Below, in pieces: positions 44,820 to 56,251 of a stretch of DNA of 64,000 nt (position 1 is the stretch's first letter; each line of letters starts with the position of its first letter). The notes under the pieces were generated by a model. The model was given only the letters and a program-made list of their open reading frames with translations. It searched no databases and was not told the origin of the DNA. Source of the DNA: Fomitopsis serialis (taxonomy: Eukaryota > Basidiomycota > Agaricomycetes > Polyporales > Fomitopsidaceae). Made by a program: the position numbers and the translations under genes. The stretch spans positions 62,001-126,000 of the forward strand of contig NW_025955039.1 in assembly GCF_022376445.1 (NCBI RefSeq), written 5' to 3'.

Positions 44820-47800
44820 CTGATCTCTGCCGGACCCTCTCTTTCTCCTCGTCCACGACCATCTCGTCTTCGACAACGCCATTGCTGTTGTTCGCGAATC
44901 AAGCAGTGTAATCCACGAGGATGTGAGGCAGAATCTTACTGTCTCGGGCTCTGTTGTACTGACATGGAATCGGGTCAATAGGGTTGCGTCGGGCAAGCTT
45001 CGATTGTCGTTATCCGGTGAGAACATGACTCAGTTGGAAGCGCAGCTTGTGTGCGTGTGCTAAGTAGACATGTAGACATTCGTGTCCACAGTAAAACGGG
45101 ACATCCGATACTGAACGACGAGGCACGGCTCTTGTCGAGCTGCGGAACACTGATTCGGAAGAGGTCGTCAGTCGCACGCCGGCGGTGCTGAGGAAGCCGA
45201 CTGGAGATGAAGGAGCGTGGTTCTGGGCTGAAGATTTCAAAGTGTACGTTTCAAGTGTTGCTGTCTTGGGCGTCGTGTACAGGACGGCCGTGCTACGTAC
45301 TCTCGCCCCCCGATGTAGCTTCCGTTCACTGATATACGGTGCTTCACAGCGAAGGAACTTCTCATTGATCGAGATTATGGTGGTACTGGAACAGGAACGA
45401 TCGCCTCAGGACCTTGCCTCGATCGATGTCAGCCTCTTCGAGTTGCAAGGTTTCGCCGTGAATCACCGTGAGTTTCAGCGCCTTCATCTCGGATGCAGCG
45501 TACTGAACTCGGGGCCGCAGATCTCGTGCGAGCATTGTACGAAGTTGAGGACGATGGCCCGCCTTCGCTAATGCTCTCGGCCACTTGCAACGTGGTCGTA
45601 CTCGAGATCCTCGAGGATCCAAACCCTTTGCCTCCATTGACAGACAGCGAGAAGGGATTGAGATATACGTCTTACATACCAGGTTTACGCGCGGATTATC
45701 GGGACTTGGATGTATACAAGTCCCTTGCAGGTGTGTCGTTGTTTGTTGTGTGTGTCTTGATGCTGATTAATTGCTCATGTAGACACGGTCACCGAGGAAG
45801 AAATTGCCAGCATACTATGCGATTTTACTGACACCATGAAACTTCCAGATGATGACCCGCATAAGGCCCAGAAACTCCAGATGATTGGGGTCCTCTTCCA
45901 TGTCCACTACAGGCTACATGGGGATGTCATGGACATCCTTGAAGCTGTAACTGCACAAGAGAATGCAGTGAGGCTACTGGCTGATGACCACCCAGACAGG
46001 CCTGCTTGGTTGATGACTCTGGGCAAATCTTTGCATGCCTTATTTCAGAGAAAAGGCTCTGAGGATTATGTTCTAGAAGGGATATCTGTGTTCAGAGAGG
46101 CTGTCAAGTTGACTCCTGATGATGATTCTAAGCAACAGGAGAGACTAGGCATGCTAGCATCAGCATTATACCTACACTATTCATGCTTCTCTGAGCTTGC
46201 CCATCTTCAAGAAGGCTTAGAGATCATGGATGATCTGACTATGGGAAATCCAGATCATCCTAAGCATTCTGACTGGCTCAGTGCAGAGGCAGGCATGCAT
46301 TTGTCATTGTTCCATCACTTAGGGAACATGAGTGACCTAGACAACTCTATTGGATGCTATGAAGTTGCACTATTGAACCTACCTGAAGATCATCCTGAGA
46401 GACCTCAGCATATGTCTACAGCAGGTTCTGCTCTACAGGCCAGATATGAGAGGCTCAAAAGAGAGCCAGACATTAAGAGAGCAGTTGCCTTGCTTGAGAA
46501 GGCTGCTGAGATGACTGAGAAATCTGATGTGAAGGCAACCAGACTCATTGCATTAGCACAGGCCTTGTATACCAGTTATGGTATGAAGAAGGATCCCAGA
46601 GACATTGAAAGGGGAGCCATGGCTGCCAGAACTGCTGTTGAGATAGTCAATAAAGAGCACCCAAACAAGCCTCATATGCTCATTGTGTTAGCCATGCTTC
46701 TCAGGCACAAGTTCACAGTGTCCAGGGATGTTGCAGATCTCAATGAGGCTATTACAATCCTCAAACATGAAGCACACATGACACCAAGTGATCATCCAGA
46801 CTTTAAATTGGCCATTATGGAACTTGGACATGCTCTGCTATCTAGGTTTGCCCACCAGGGTGCAGTTGCAGATGTCAACAGAGCAGTAGAGGAATTCAAG
46901 AATGGCTTACATGTAACTGCCAAGAATGATCCTCAGAGGCCTGCAGTACTCAATGATCTTGGGGATGCCTTACTTACCCATTTTGGTGTGACTCATGATG
47001 TTGATGATATAAAGGCTGCAATAGAACAGTACATGCATGCAACAACATCAGAACTAGGTGCACCTGCCTTAAGGTTATACTCAGCCATGCAATGGGCAAA
47101 GAATTTGCATGAATATCAGTTTTCATCTCCTCTAATTGCCTATCAGCATGCATTGAGTTACTGTCTCAAGTTGCATGGCTTGGCCTGCCTATGACAGACA
47201 GATATGCCCAGATCATGCAGTACAGTGATTTGATATGCAATGCAGCTGCAACAGCAATTGAAGCAGAAAGATATGAGATGGCATTGGAATGGCTGGAACA
47301 GGGAAGGTCAATTGTTTGGGGTCAGATCTTACAGCTCAGATCATCAGTGAGTGAGCTGAGCTTGAGAGAACCTGAACTGGCACAGAGTTTCATAGAAGTG
47401 TCAAAAGAACTGGAAACTCTGAGTAATCCTCACTTGTATATACCCCAGGAGCATGCACTCTCTGTTGAAGTCACTGAGCAAAAGCATAGAAGCTTGGCTA
47501 GTACATGGGAGGGACTTGTGAAGCAAATTCAATCTTTAGATGGCTTTGAACATTTTCTCAAGCCAAAGACTGCTTCTCAGCTCATGAAAGCAGCAGTGCA
47601 TGGTCCTGTTGTGGTTATCAATATCAGCCAGTACAGGTCTGATGCCTTGATTATCATGCCTCAGTCAAGTGAACTACACCATGTAGCTTTGCCTCTATTC
47701 ACCAGTGAGAAAGCAAGGTATCTACAGACACAACTACATGATTACCTTGTAGATGCTGGGATAAATGTCAGGAAACCTGACAAAGAGCTGCAAAGCAGGT

Positions 47801-48743
47801 CAGAATTTCACTCATGGATAATATCAGATTTCCTGAGATCCTCTCAAGTCTCTGGACTTGTGTAGTGCTTCCTATTATGCAAAGGATGTCTCCAAAGGTA
47901 TGTCTTGATAATTGACTATATGAGGCCTACTAATATTTCTTGACAGATTGAGCAAAAGAATCCACACACATTACCCCACATCTTCTGGTGTTTGACTGGC
48001 CCATTGACATTTTTGCCCTTGCATGCAGCTGGATTATATGAGACTGCAGAACCTGGCCCAAAGCTGATGGACATTGCCATTTCTTCTTATATCCCAACAT
48101 TGACAGTGCTGTTGGATAGGATACACAGAGAGGCACTCATCTCACCCAAACTATTGGGAATATGCCAAACATGTACACCAGGCCAGGTTCCTCTTCTGGC
48201 TGCTGAGCATGAAATGTTAGCCATTGCTCAGTTAATAGGTCAATATGACCCTCAGGGTGTTACAGTCCTAAAAGACAGTGCTGCTACTGTAGAGCATACC
48301 CTGCAAAGCCTAGCTGAATGCAATTGGGTTCATCTGGCTTGTCATGGTGTTCAGGACATGACTGAGCCAACTTCCAGTGCTATCCTTCTTTGGAATGGCA
48401 GGTTGACACTGGCTGAGATCATTAAGCTATCTCTTCAGGATGCAGAGCTTGCATTTCTCTCAGCCTGTGAGACAGCCACTGGTGATAAAAGCTGTCAGAA
48501 GAGGCTGTTCATCTGGCTGCAGGTATGCTTCTGGCTGGATATAAGGGTGTCATTGCAACCATGTGGTCAATCCAAGATGAGGATGGACCTGTGGTAGCCA
48601 GCAAAGTCTATGATCAACTTCTGGATGGTAAGATACCAAATGCCATGAGAGCAGCAGAGGCACTGCACAATGCAGTTCTGGAATTGCAGCAGAAGGGTGC
48701 ATCGTTCGAAAGATGGGTGCCATTTATTCATATGGGTGTTTGA
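44820..48743 (+). pseudogene. TPR-CHAT domain protein, three 1-nt frameshifts
   Basis: N-terminal exons (about 44820-45810; start not fixed) encode a beta-rich region with N-L-T-V-S-G-S-V-V-L-T-W, possibly C2-like. From 45836 a helical array of tetratricopeptide-like repeats runs for about 450 residues, each with D-D-H-P or N-P-D-H-P turns. The C-terminal CHAT protease domain follows (T-G-P-L-T-F-L-P-L-H-A-A-G; H-L-A-C-H-G with catalytic His at 48343; F-L-S-A-C-E-T-A-T-G-D with catalytic Cys at 48466; ending W-V-P-F-I-H-M-G-V). CHAT proteins are caspase-like peptidases, some of them effectors in cell death or immunity. The frame breaks near 47156, 47835 and 48489, each by one missing base. 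Bases 45860-48702 contain no CpG. No other in-frame stop occurs. Confidence 0.85.
45860..48702. other. CpG-free tract, 2,843 bp
   Basis: A line-by-line scan found no CG dinucleotide between the last one at 45858-45859 and the next at 48703-48704. CG is frequent on both sides and in the rest of the window. All Arg codons here are AGA/AGG, and TG and CA are plentiful. The tract covers the TPR and CHAT coding parts and the small intron near 47899-47946, but not the N-terminal exons or the last 12 codons. Confidence 0.95.
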
Positions 48744-51700
48744 TGACTTTGTCAGAGATTGTCGAGTAAAGATCCCGGTGTATTGTACTTACAGAATAGC
48801 ACAATCAAGCTTCGACCGCAGTGCGTGTGATCAATGAATATAAAAATGTTTCAATCAATCAGAATTAGTGTATAATTATCAGCAACGTCGAGAAACCAGC
48901 GCACGGATATCGCCAGACAGCCAACAGGCAGGCACCTCGTGAAGTCACTGGCAATGAGATGGATGTCAAAGCCGTGTTCCAAGACAGCAGACTATACGAC
49001 TCACACACAAAGCATGACGCGTCCGACGAGCGGACACAGGCCAATCTACCGGTGTCGTTGTTGAGACGTTCGACGGCGCTGTGGAGTGCACTCCTCGAGA
49101 CCACCTTCGCGGGCCGGTATTGATCGCACGCGTCAGCCGCATGACACAATCCTCCGATATAACCTCCATCCAGAGGCGGACGTTCCACCTTCTCTGACAG
49201 CGACAGCGGCAGAGAAGCCTGGCAGTCGCGACGGAGACATCCCAAACACCAAAATAAGCCTCCTACCTGCGAGCGCCGTCTATTCTCGGAACGGACAGCT
49301 CGGAATTGGATTGAAGGCGAGCAGTCCACGGTCCAGACTCGCGATGCGAGATGGGATGACGGGAACAGATACGCCGTGGATGATACGTGATGTGGAGGCT
49401 CCGTACAGGGGCGCAAGCATGACATTTCCGCGCCTGTGTGTACGGCGGTCAGTGCCTGTTCCCAGCCTCGGAAACCAATTTCACGGATGCGGACTGACAT
49501 ACCGGGCACGGCGATGATGAGGCTTATTCGGGCGGAGTTGGAGCTTGTGCGAGTGAGTCTGAGAAGACTTCGAGTTCTGGCGAGATGTTCTGTCATGGTC
49601 GTCGTAGCGGGAGAAGGTCATGGCGCCTACGGGGCTGCACGAAGGTAAGGAAGTTCGGGCGAGGATAGGCCGCATCACCTAGGAGCGCTACGCACTGAAT
49701 GGATTGATCATCGTCTCGCGCATTGTGGTTGCTGGTGGGCTGGTGAAGCAGTGTCTTTGTCAACGATCTTTGAAAATAATCTGCAGCGGTTCCACACAGA
49801 CGATCGAGACGACTTACCACTCGGTGCAATCCTGCATCTTCGCACGGCACAATGCTGCGAAGAGATGTCAGTGACAAAACAGCCGACACAGGAACCCCAC
49901 CGCACCGTCAACACATCATGCAGCGCTCGTCTACATTCCTCCCACCTCGGGCGACAAGGACAACATGTGATTCTAATACAAGCGTAAGTTGCGAAGTTCG
50001 AACCCAAGAACCCAAGCTTCGGTATTTGGCCTTTGCGAATGACCAAACAGCCCAGTATATGGCTAGGGTCAGCGTCGCCGCGAAAAGAAGGGCTGCTGTG
50101 ATGTCATCGAAATTTGTCGCAGTCGAAAAGTAGCAAACTGCTGAGTCAAAGAGGGCGACTGCGGTCCTGAAGATGCGGCACCGAGGTTATGTCCCTTCAA
50201 ATTCCTGAGACCATTGCAGTAGTGCGGCTTCCAAAGACAACAGTGGCCTGGCATGCTGAAGCGGGCAGGCCACTGAAATATATGCCAAGATGCAGATGCC
50301 GGCGCAATCACGGCGTAATAGCACATCGCTTCTACCACTCGAGCGATGCATCGCGGATTACGAAGGCGCGCGACACGTATTTCACCCTGCTGTCCAGCGG
50401 TCTAGCGGGAGGAAAGCGGCGGTTTTGTGACCAGATGCGCGAATGAACGCGACGCCATACTGCGCTAGAGAAATTACGGGTTGCGTCTCGCGCCAGAAGC
50501 GAATTGAGTTTGCGGACGACTGTGAGACGGTTGCGAGACACGTGGATGTGAATCGCACACTAGCGAGGGGAGCGGCGGTATCCAGCCTCACCCAAGGCGG
50601 ACGGAAGGGTGTTCTGGTGTTGCTGTTGTCTTCGTTTGCGCAAAGGCTGCCAAGCACGAAGGTGGGCGTTTGATATTGCTCCGAGATTGAGTACAAGATG
50701 TGCGATAATCGTGTTCAGTAGTGAACAGCTGCAAGATGTGGAGATATCCAGTCGCGCGAAATGCACGCCTCCACTCTCGCCGTGAGGTGTATCCGACATC
50801 CACCGCCTGTTGCGCGTAGGTATTATTGAGATAGAATGTGTTGCCTCGTTCCCAGTTTGGGGCTACAGTCTTCGTGCGTGGATGAAAGCATGCGAAAATC
50901 TAAACACAGGGACCCGTTGATCGAACGCCATGTCTTCAGGGTGGCGCCCGGCATGATCGACCAAAAGATGAACTGTTGGGGGCAATTGAAACTTCACTGT
51001 GCGTAGCTTTGTCCGGAGAAAGAGATCGTGGCCGATTTGCGTCCGGAGCATCTCAGATCAGGCGTTGCCCGGGTGGAGTCGCGTTGCATCCGGGCAAACT
51101 TGCGTATCCCAGACGAGCCACATCAGGGACCACGAAGAGTTAGACGGCCGAGCTTCCACAAGATCACGGCCAGACGGAGAGACCAGACACCAACGGTCCA
51201 CGAGAACCGCGAATCTATAGTCTCTTCTCTAGGCTTTGCCAATTGTAGGCGCCAGGGAGGACTAAGGTTTGGTCTTCGCGTCCGACGCGATAAATTCGGG
51301 GATTGTGGCTGTTGAGGCACTGCACACGGAAGTGATGTCAACCTGCGCAGACGAGGGATATCTGATAAGTGCTGATAGAAGGGGTGCACGGACTTCGGTG
51401 GAACGGGCGAACATGCATGGATACAATCCAGTGGACAGGGTGAGAAGGACCGAGGCATAAATTGGGATCAAAAGCGTAGGAGCGGCCCTGGGATCGATCT
51501 GCCGCCGAGCAAGACGAAAGTCAGCGAATGGTGCAAAATGGCGGCGCCTCATACGCGACCGAGGCAGTGGCTGCATTTCCGTGCGCAGGCGGCGAAGCCA
51601 CAAGTAGATACGGCTATTCTCCGGGTGGCGAACGAATCCAGCAGGGGGCGCACTTCTGAACTGCTGGAAACGCATATAGCCACCACAGACGCGCATACGG

Positions 51701-52249
51701 GCAACATTGGCGCGCATATAGCCAGTATGTTCACGACTAAGGCCAGCCTGGGACATTACTCACCAATCTCGAGTGTAACGTAAGTTGGCAGAGCGTGTCC
51801 TGAGGGCGAGCCGGAACGACCGCAGAGGGGGAAGAGGCCGGGACGATTGGAGAAACGGCGGAGAAAGCAGGCGGGCCACTCACGGGATATATTCGGTGTC
51901 GGGAGAACAGAGGGCGTGGATCAGGAAGACTCGGTGGGCGGCAAGAGAAACGACAAGGCCGCTGGCCGTCGGCAGGCCGAGGGCTCGTCGGGGGATGATG
52001 GTGGGAGAGCAGAGCGAAGGAGGCAGGCAGACACTCCGGGAGACAGACGGTGGCAGAAATCTCGGTGGATTCGTTCAAACTCCGCCACCCAAATGCGCGC
52101 GACCGTGGCGCCTACGCGAACTGACGCGGCCCCATCACCTGAGCGTATATACGCCTCTCTCCGACGACGCTTTCTTCGTTTGCTCTTTTCGTCTCCGTGC
52201 CATCCTGCGTGCGGCATATTTAATCTGCACACCCACCCCAGTCCACACA
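48744..52249. other. 3.5-kb gene-poor stretch
   Basis: The longest open frames (48865-49596 minus, 243 codons; 51262-51756 minus, 164 codons) overlap open frames on the other strand and have no domain, so neither is called. A direct repeat CGCATATAGCCA occurs at about 51673 and 51714. The last 250 bp form the proteasome gene promoter. Confidence 0.5.
52049..52057 (+). promoter_or_regulatory. Possible proteasome-associated control element
   Basis: GGTGGCAGA differs by one base from the PACE consensus GGTGGCAAA, which in ascomycetes binds Rpn4 upstream of proteasome genes. It lies about 193 bp before the ATG of the beta-6 subunit gene. Whether this fungus uses such a system is not known, and a single near-match can arise by chance. 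Confidence 0.25.
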
Positions 52250-53329
52250 ATGCCCGACGGCTCCTACGAACGCCCGCAACAGCGGCAGTTCAACCCTTAC
52301 TCTGAGAACGGAGGCACTATCCTCGCCATCGCGGGTGCGGACTTCTCAGTCATTGCGGGTGACACGAGGCAGAGCGAGGGGTATAGCATCCAGACGCGTT
52401 ACGCACCAAAGGTCTTCAGATTGTGAGTCGTGCTGTGGGCGAGACGGAACGGGACGCACAGAGAGCTGACGCGTCCTCTAGAACTGAGCGCGCAGTGCTA
52501 GCGGTCAATGGATTCGCGGCGGATGGAAACATGTTCGTGAAGAAGGTGAAGCAGCGACTCGAGGTGCGTCTCTGCCTTTCTTCACTTGCAGTTCTCCGAT
52601 GTCTGATGCGTCGTGCCCAGTGGTACCGCCATGCACACGCAAAAGACATGCCCCTCCGCGCGATCGCAAGACTAATCCAGACGATGCTCTACGCGCAACG
52701 CTTCTTCCCATACTACGTCTACAACATCCTCGGTGGCATCGAGGAAGACGGTACGCCCTCCCACGTCTCGCACACAGGCCCTCGTGCGCGCACACGCTCG
52801 CGCCCACTCACTCTGTGTCTACTCTAGGCACGGGCGCCGTCTATTCCTTTGACCCTGTTGGCTCGTATGAGCGTGAAGCATGTCGAGCCGCAGGTGCAGC
52901 TCAGTCACTCGTGCAGCCCTTCCTGGACAACCAGGTACGTCCGCCCTTTCTACTCCCGCCCCCGCCCCTGGTCACACACCCGCCTGACGACTTCACATTA
53001 GATCTATTTCAAGAACCAGACACCGGCGCCCGGTACCAATCATCCCACGCACCTCCCCCTCCCAGACGTCCTCTCCATCGTCATTGACTCGTTCACGAGC
53101 GCAACAGAGCGCCACATTGAGGTCCGTATTCATTGTGGTACTCGGAAGCTGTCGTGCTGGGCTGACTCATAGCTCTCATGCAGGTGGCGACGGTCTCGAG
53201 ATCTACGTTGTGCTGGCGAAAGGGCGGAGTACGCAAGAACTTGCGAGTATCGGAGGCCTTCAGGAGCTGAGCGCGAGAGCGGAGGGTGACCGCATGTTCG
53301 TGATCAGGCGAGATCTCAAGAAGGACTAG
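52250..53329 (+). CDS. PRE7: 20S proteasome subunit beta type-1 (beta-6)
   Basis: Six exons (52250-52422, 52482-52563, 52621-52750, 52828-52934, 53002-53125, 53184-53329) give about 253 residues, near the size of yeast Pre7. Strongly conserved blocks are [54 protein letters not shown] and [11 protein letters not shown]. Beta-6 is a non-catalytic member of the beta ring; it has no Thr-1 nucleophile and is needed for 20S core assembly in nucleus and cytosol. The last junction is odd: the expected I-E-V-G-D-G-L-E reads in frame only with a GTATTC donor at 53126, adding one Arg; the alternative GTCCGT donor breaks the frame. Otherwise it is fully intact. Confidence 0.97.
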
Positions 53330-56251
53330 AGCGAGCCAGGGAGAGGATGTAACGTATGCCCTTGTTTTCTTCGTACGCACACACATCGAACGGACAGCCA
53401 ACCACCCGAACCGCGCCCGCCGTCCGCATTTCGCACGCCTGCTCACTCCTGTTCCGTCTCCGTCGCTGTAGTTATAATCTTTGGCGCGATACGATACCTG
53501 GCGCGCGCTTCTGCGGTGCGCGCGTAATGTACAATACACCAAGGATACGCGGTAGCTGCTTGGCATGGCATAGGACGCATGATGGCACTGCATGATCGAC
53601 GCGCGAGCTTGTCACTGTCAACGTGTCTATCTCTCCGGGGTGTGTACAGGTGCGTGTTCCGTGCTCATGGGACCGCGATGAGATGGGGCGATCCCGGGCG
53701 TCCTGTGCTAATCCAGCTATAGTCACGCTGTCCTCCTCGAGGCAAGCCATGCCCGCGGGGAAAGTCGGGGAGGGCCGTCCCAGCAGCTCCCGTCGAATGG
53801 TAACTTGGCTATTGGCTCAGCGGAACCGTACCCCGGAGCACAACGTGAACGACTTGACTACATCTTGGAGGCTGGCCAGCACTCACCTGTTGACAGGTGA
53901 GCGTTAGCAACCATTGACTTGCTGTTGACGTTCGCCCAGACTCGGACGTAAGTTCGCGGGGCATCACAAACGATCTTACAGCGAGAAAGACAGGTCAGTC
54001 AACTGACATGCCAGCTTGCTAAGGACGAGGACACGATGTCTCAGTCTAGCAATACAGTCCTATTCAATTCATTCGTGCTTACCCGAGCGACTCTCACTGG
54101 TACGCTGAACGCAAGGTCGCGGACGGCGCAGGAGGTTCGAAAGTGTGTTGTAAAATGAATGAAGTTTGATTGCGTTTACGCCCTGCGCACACTGGTGGAG
54201 GAGCTCAAGGGTGGTTCAGAAGGTAGGGGTCGTTGACATACAACGTACAGACTGAGTCGTGTGCCGGGTGCAATGGCTCGCAATGTATCCTTATAAGAGC
54301 GAAATACGTACAAGCTTCAACTACTGAACGGGCTTCGAATGCGCAGCACTGGTGATGAATGGGCGCAATGGAACCGCGCACACATATTTTGAATAGAACG
54401 GCGTTCCTGGAGAAGAGGGTGCGGCTCGAGTGAGTACTAAGGACGGTGTTCGTAAGCAACAGCGAAGCACGGAGGAGCTGGAGCCATGTGCGTTTGTATG
54501 AAGCCTACTCACCCGCTAACCACCGTCGACCTAAACTTGCAGCATGTGGGGTCTTCGTGGGGATCGAGATTGCGGAGTGTGGCCTTCCCGCGACTGGGGT
54601 CTTGACGCCGCCATGCTGACTTACGCCGAGTTGAGTCCGCCCACGATGAAGTGCCTTCCAAACGCTTCTCGAACGTGGAGAGGAAGTTCGCCTCGAGGAG
54701 GTACATGCCGCACACGGCACAAACCACACTAAAGTGAGGTCCGCTAATAATACTCGGAAATGTCAGCGTCCTCGTTTGTGACCACTTTTGGATTCTAGGT
54801 CAATGTGGCTTGACGCGCTGCAGCTTGAATGTTTCCGACGTACAGATAGCCTGCCACCAACTGCGTTAGTGTTATTATGGTGTCGGGGGGACACGGGGAC
54901 AGGTGATTGTGCCCGCGGACAGGTGGAACACTAGACGCATCGCATGAACACCGTTTCGCCAGTGACCCGCCTCGCCGCGGATGTTCCGAGCGGAGCCGGT
55001 GTGCATGTTTACGGGGAAGGGCATTTGAAGACCGGACGCGTAGGCGAATTGGGAAGATCCTCGGATGATACTTGGGAGGCTTCATTCGGTCTGACGGTCA
55101 GAGCTCAAGCTCAAGATCCACTCGCATAGAATATGAATGGCCGGTCTGTGTGTCAATGATTGATAAGTTCTAGCACCGTTCATATTCAAGGGGGGAAATT
55201 ATATCACACCTTACAGGACGCAACATCGCACTCGCCGGGATAGAGACTCTCCGTCGACAGAAGCCTTGCTGAGAGCTAGAAGATAGTCGGAAGTGATCTT
55301 CTGTCTGTCGGAATCTTCCAAGTGAGAGAACGCCTAGCTTATATCGCGTCATGTCTTCTTTAATTCTCTCTTGGCAGTGGCCTTGTCTCCTTTGACTTCT
55401 GAAGCAATATGGCACCGTACTTGCGGGAGGGTTCATTTTTCCCTTCCAGTGCTGCTTCATGGCAATTGTGCATCTCCGATATGATAGGGACTGCAGTTTC
55501 TGACGGATCAGAAAGCATGCTCATACACACATACACGACGGCCATCCTGTGTTGTTTGAGGTCACGGTGTATCTTGAGCGCAGATCGGTAGGGTAAGTTG
55601 GAGATACGAACACCGTTATGACGCGTTCCCTCCACCGATTGACACCGTCCATTTACTTGGAGCTCTTCGCTGGCTGCCTTCTCTCCAGGTGGTCTCATGA
55701 CCACTGTGAGAATAATTAGCGTGAGACATATAGTATGGCAGCCTGAGCGCAGCTTGTTCACTGCTGTGTGATCAGCGCCGTGCAGGCAAGCAAGACGTTG
55801 CCAAAAAGAAGTCCTGAGGATTTGATCAACACTCAGATAATCAGCTGGCACAGAAAAAAATTCAAAAGTCGCACCTTGTCACAGAGCAAAAGATAGACAT
55901 CGAGGCAATCCCAACTCCTCGTGATGCTTGATGCAGTTGATCCCATGACGAACTCCAAATAAACACAATTCTTTCTAGCGCAAAAGCAACCTGCGGTGAA
56001 TACCGACGTATGCAGTTCGAGAAAAATGTTGAAAGGATTTGTGTAGACAGCCGGAAAATGAGTATGAGAGAATTGCTATGATACCGGGGCCAAGGGACCC
56101 AACCATGACCTTGTACCGCAGGCCTTACTCAACGGTGAAGAGCAGCCAGGATGCCACATAACACCCTGTCACTAATCGTCTCCAATCATAGATCGTTTCC
56201 AAGGCTCACGAGGGATGCCCTCAACGAGCACCTCTACATACTAAATTGCTT
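53330..56251. other. 2.9-kb gene-poor stretch
   Basis: Short frames at 54505-54732 and 55360-55851 (minus) are open but carry no recognised domain and overlap other open frames. No repeats, RNA genes or transposon remnants were identified by eye. Confidence 0.5.

Noticed and set aside
48865..49596. 243-codon minus-strand open frame
   Set aside because: No domain, Cys/Ser/Arg-rich composition typical of chance frames, and a 143-codon frame is open on the opposite strand over the same bases.
51262..51756. 164-codon minus-strand open frame
   Set aside because: No recognisable domain, with overlapping open frames on the other strand; chance openness in GC-rich DNA is sufficient.
55360..55851. 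163-codon minus-strand frame
   Set aside because: No domain and no exon-like neighbours; the surrounding 2.9 kb lacks protein-like signal.
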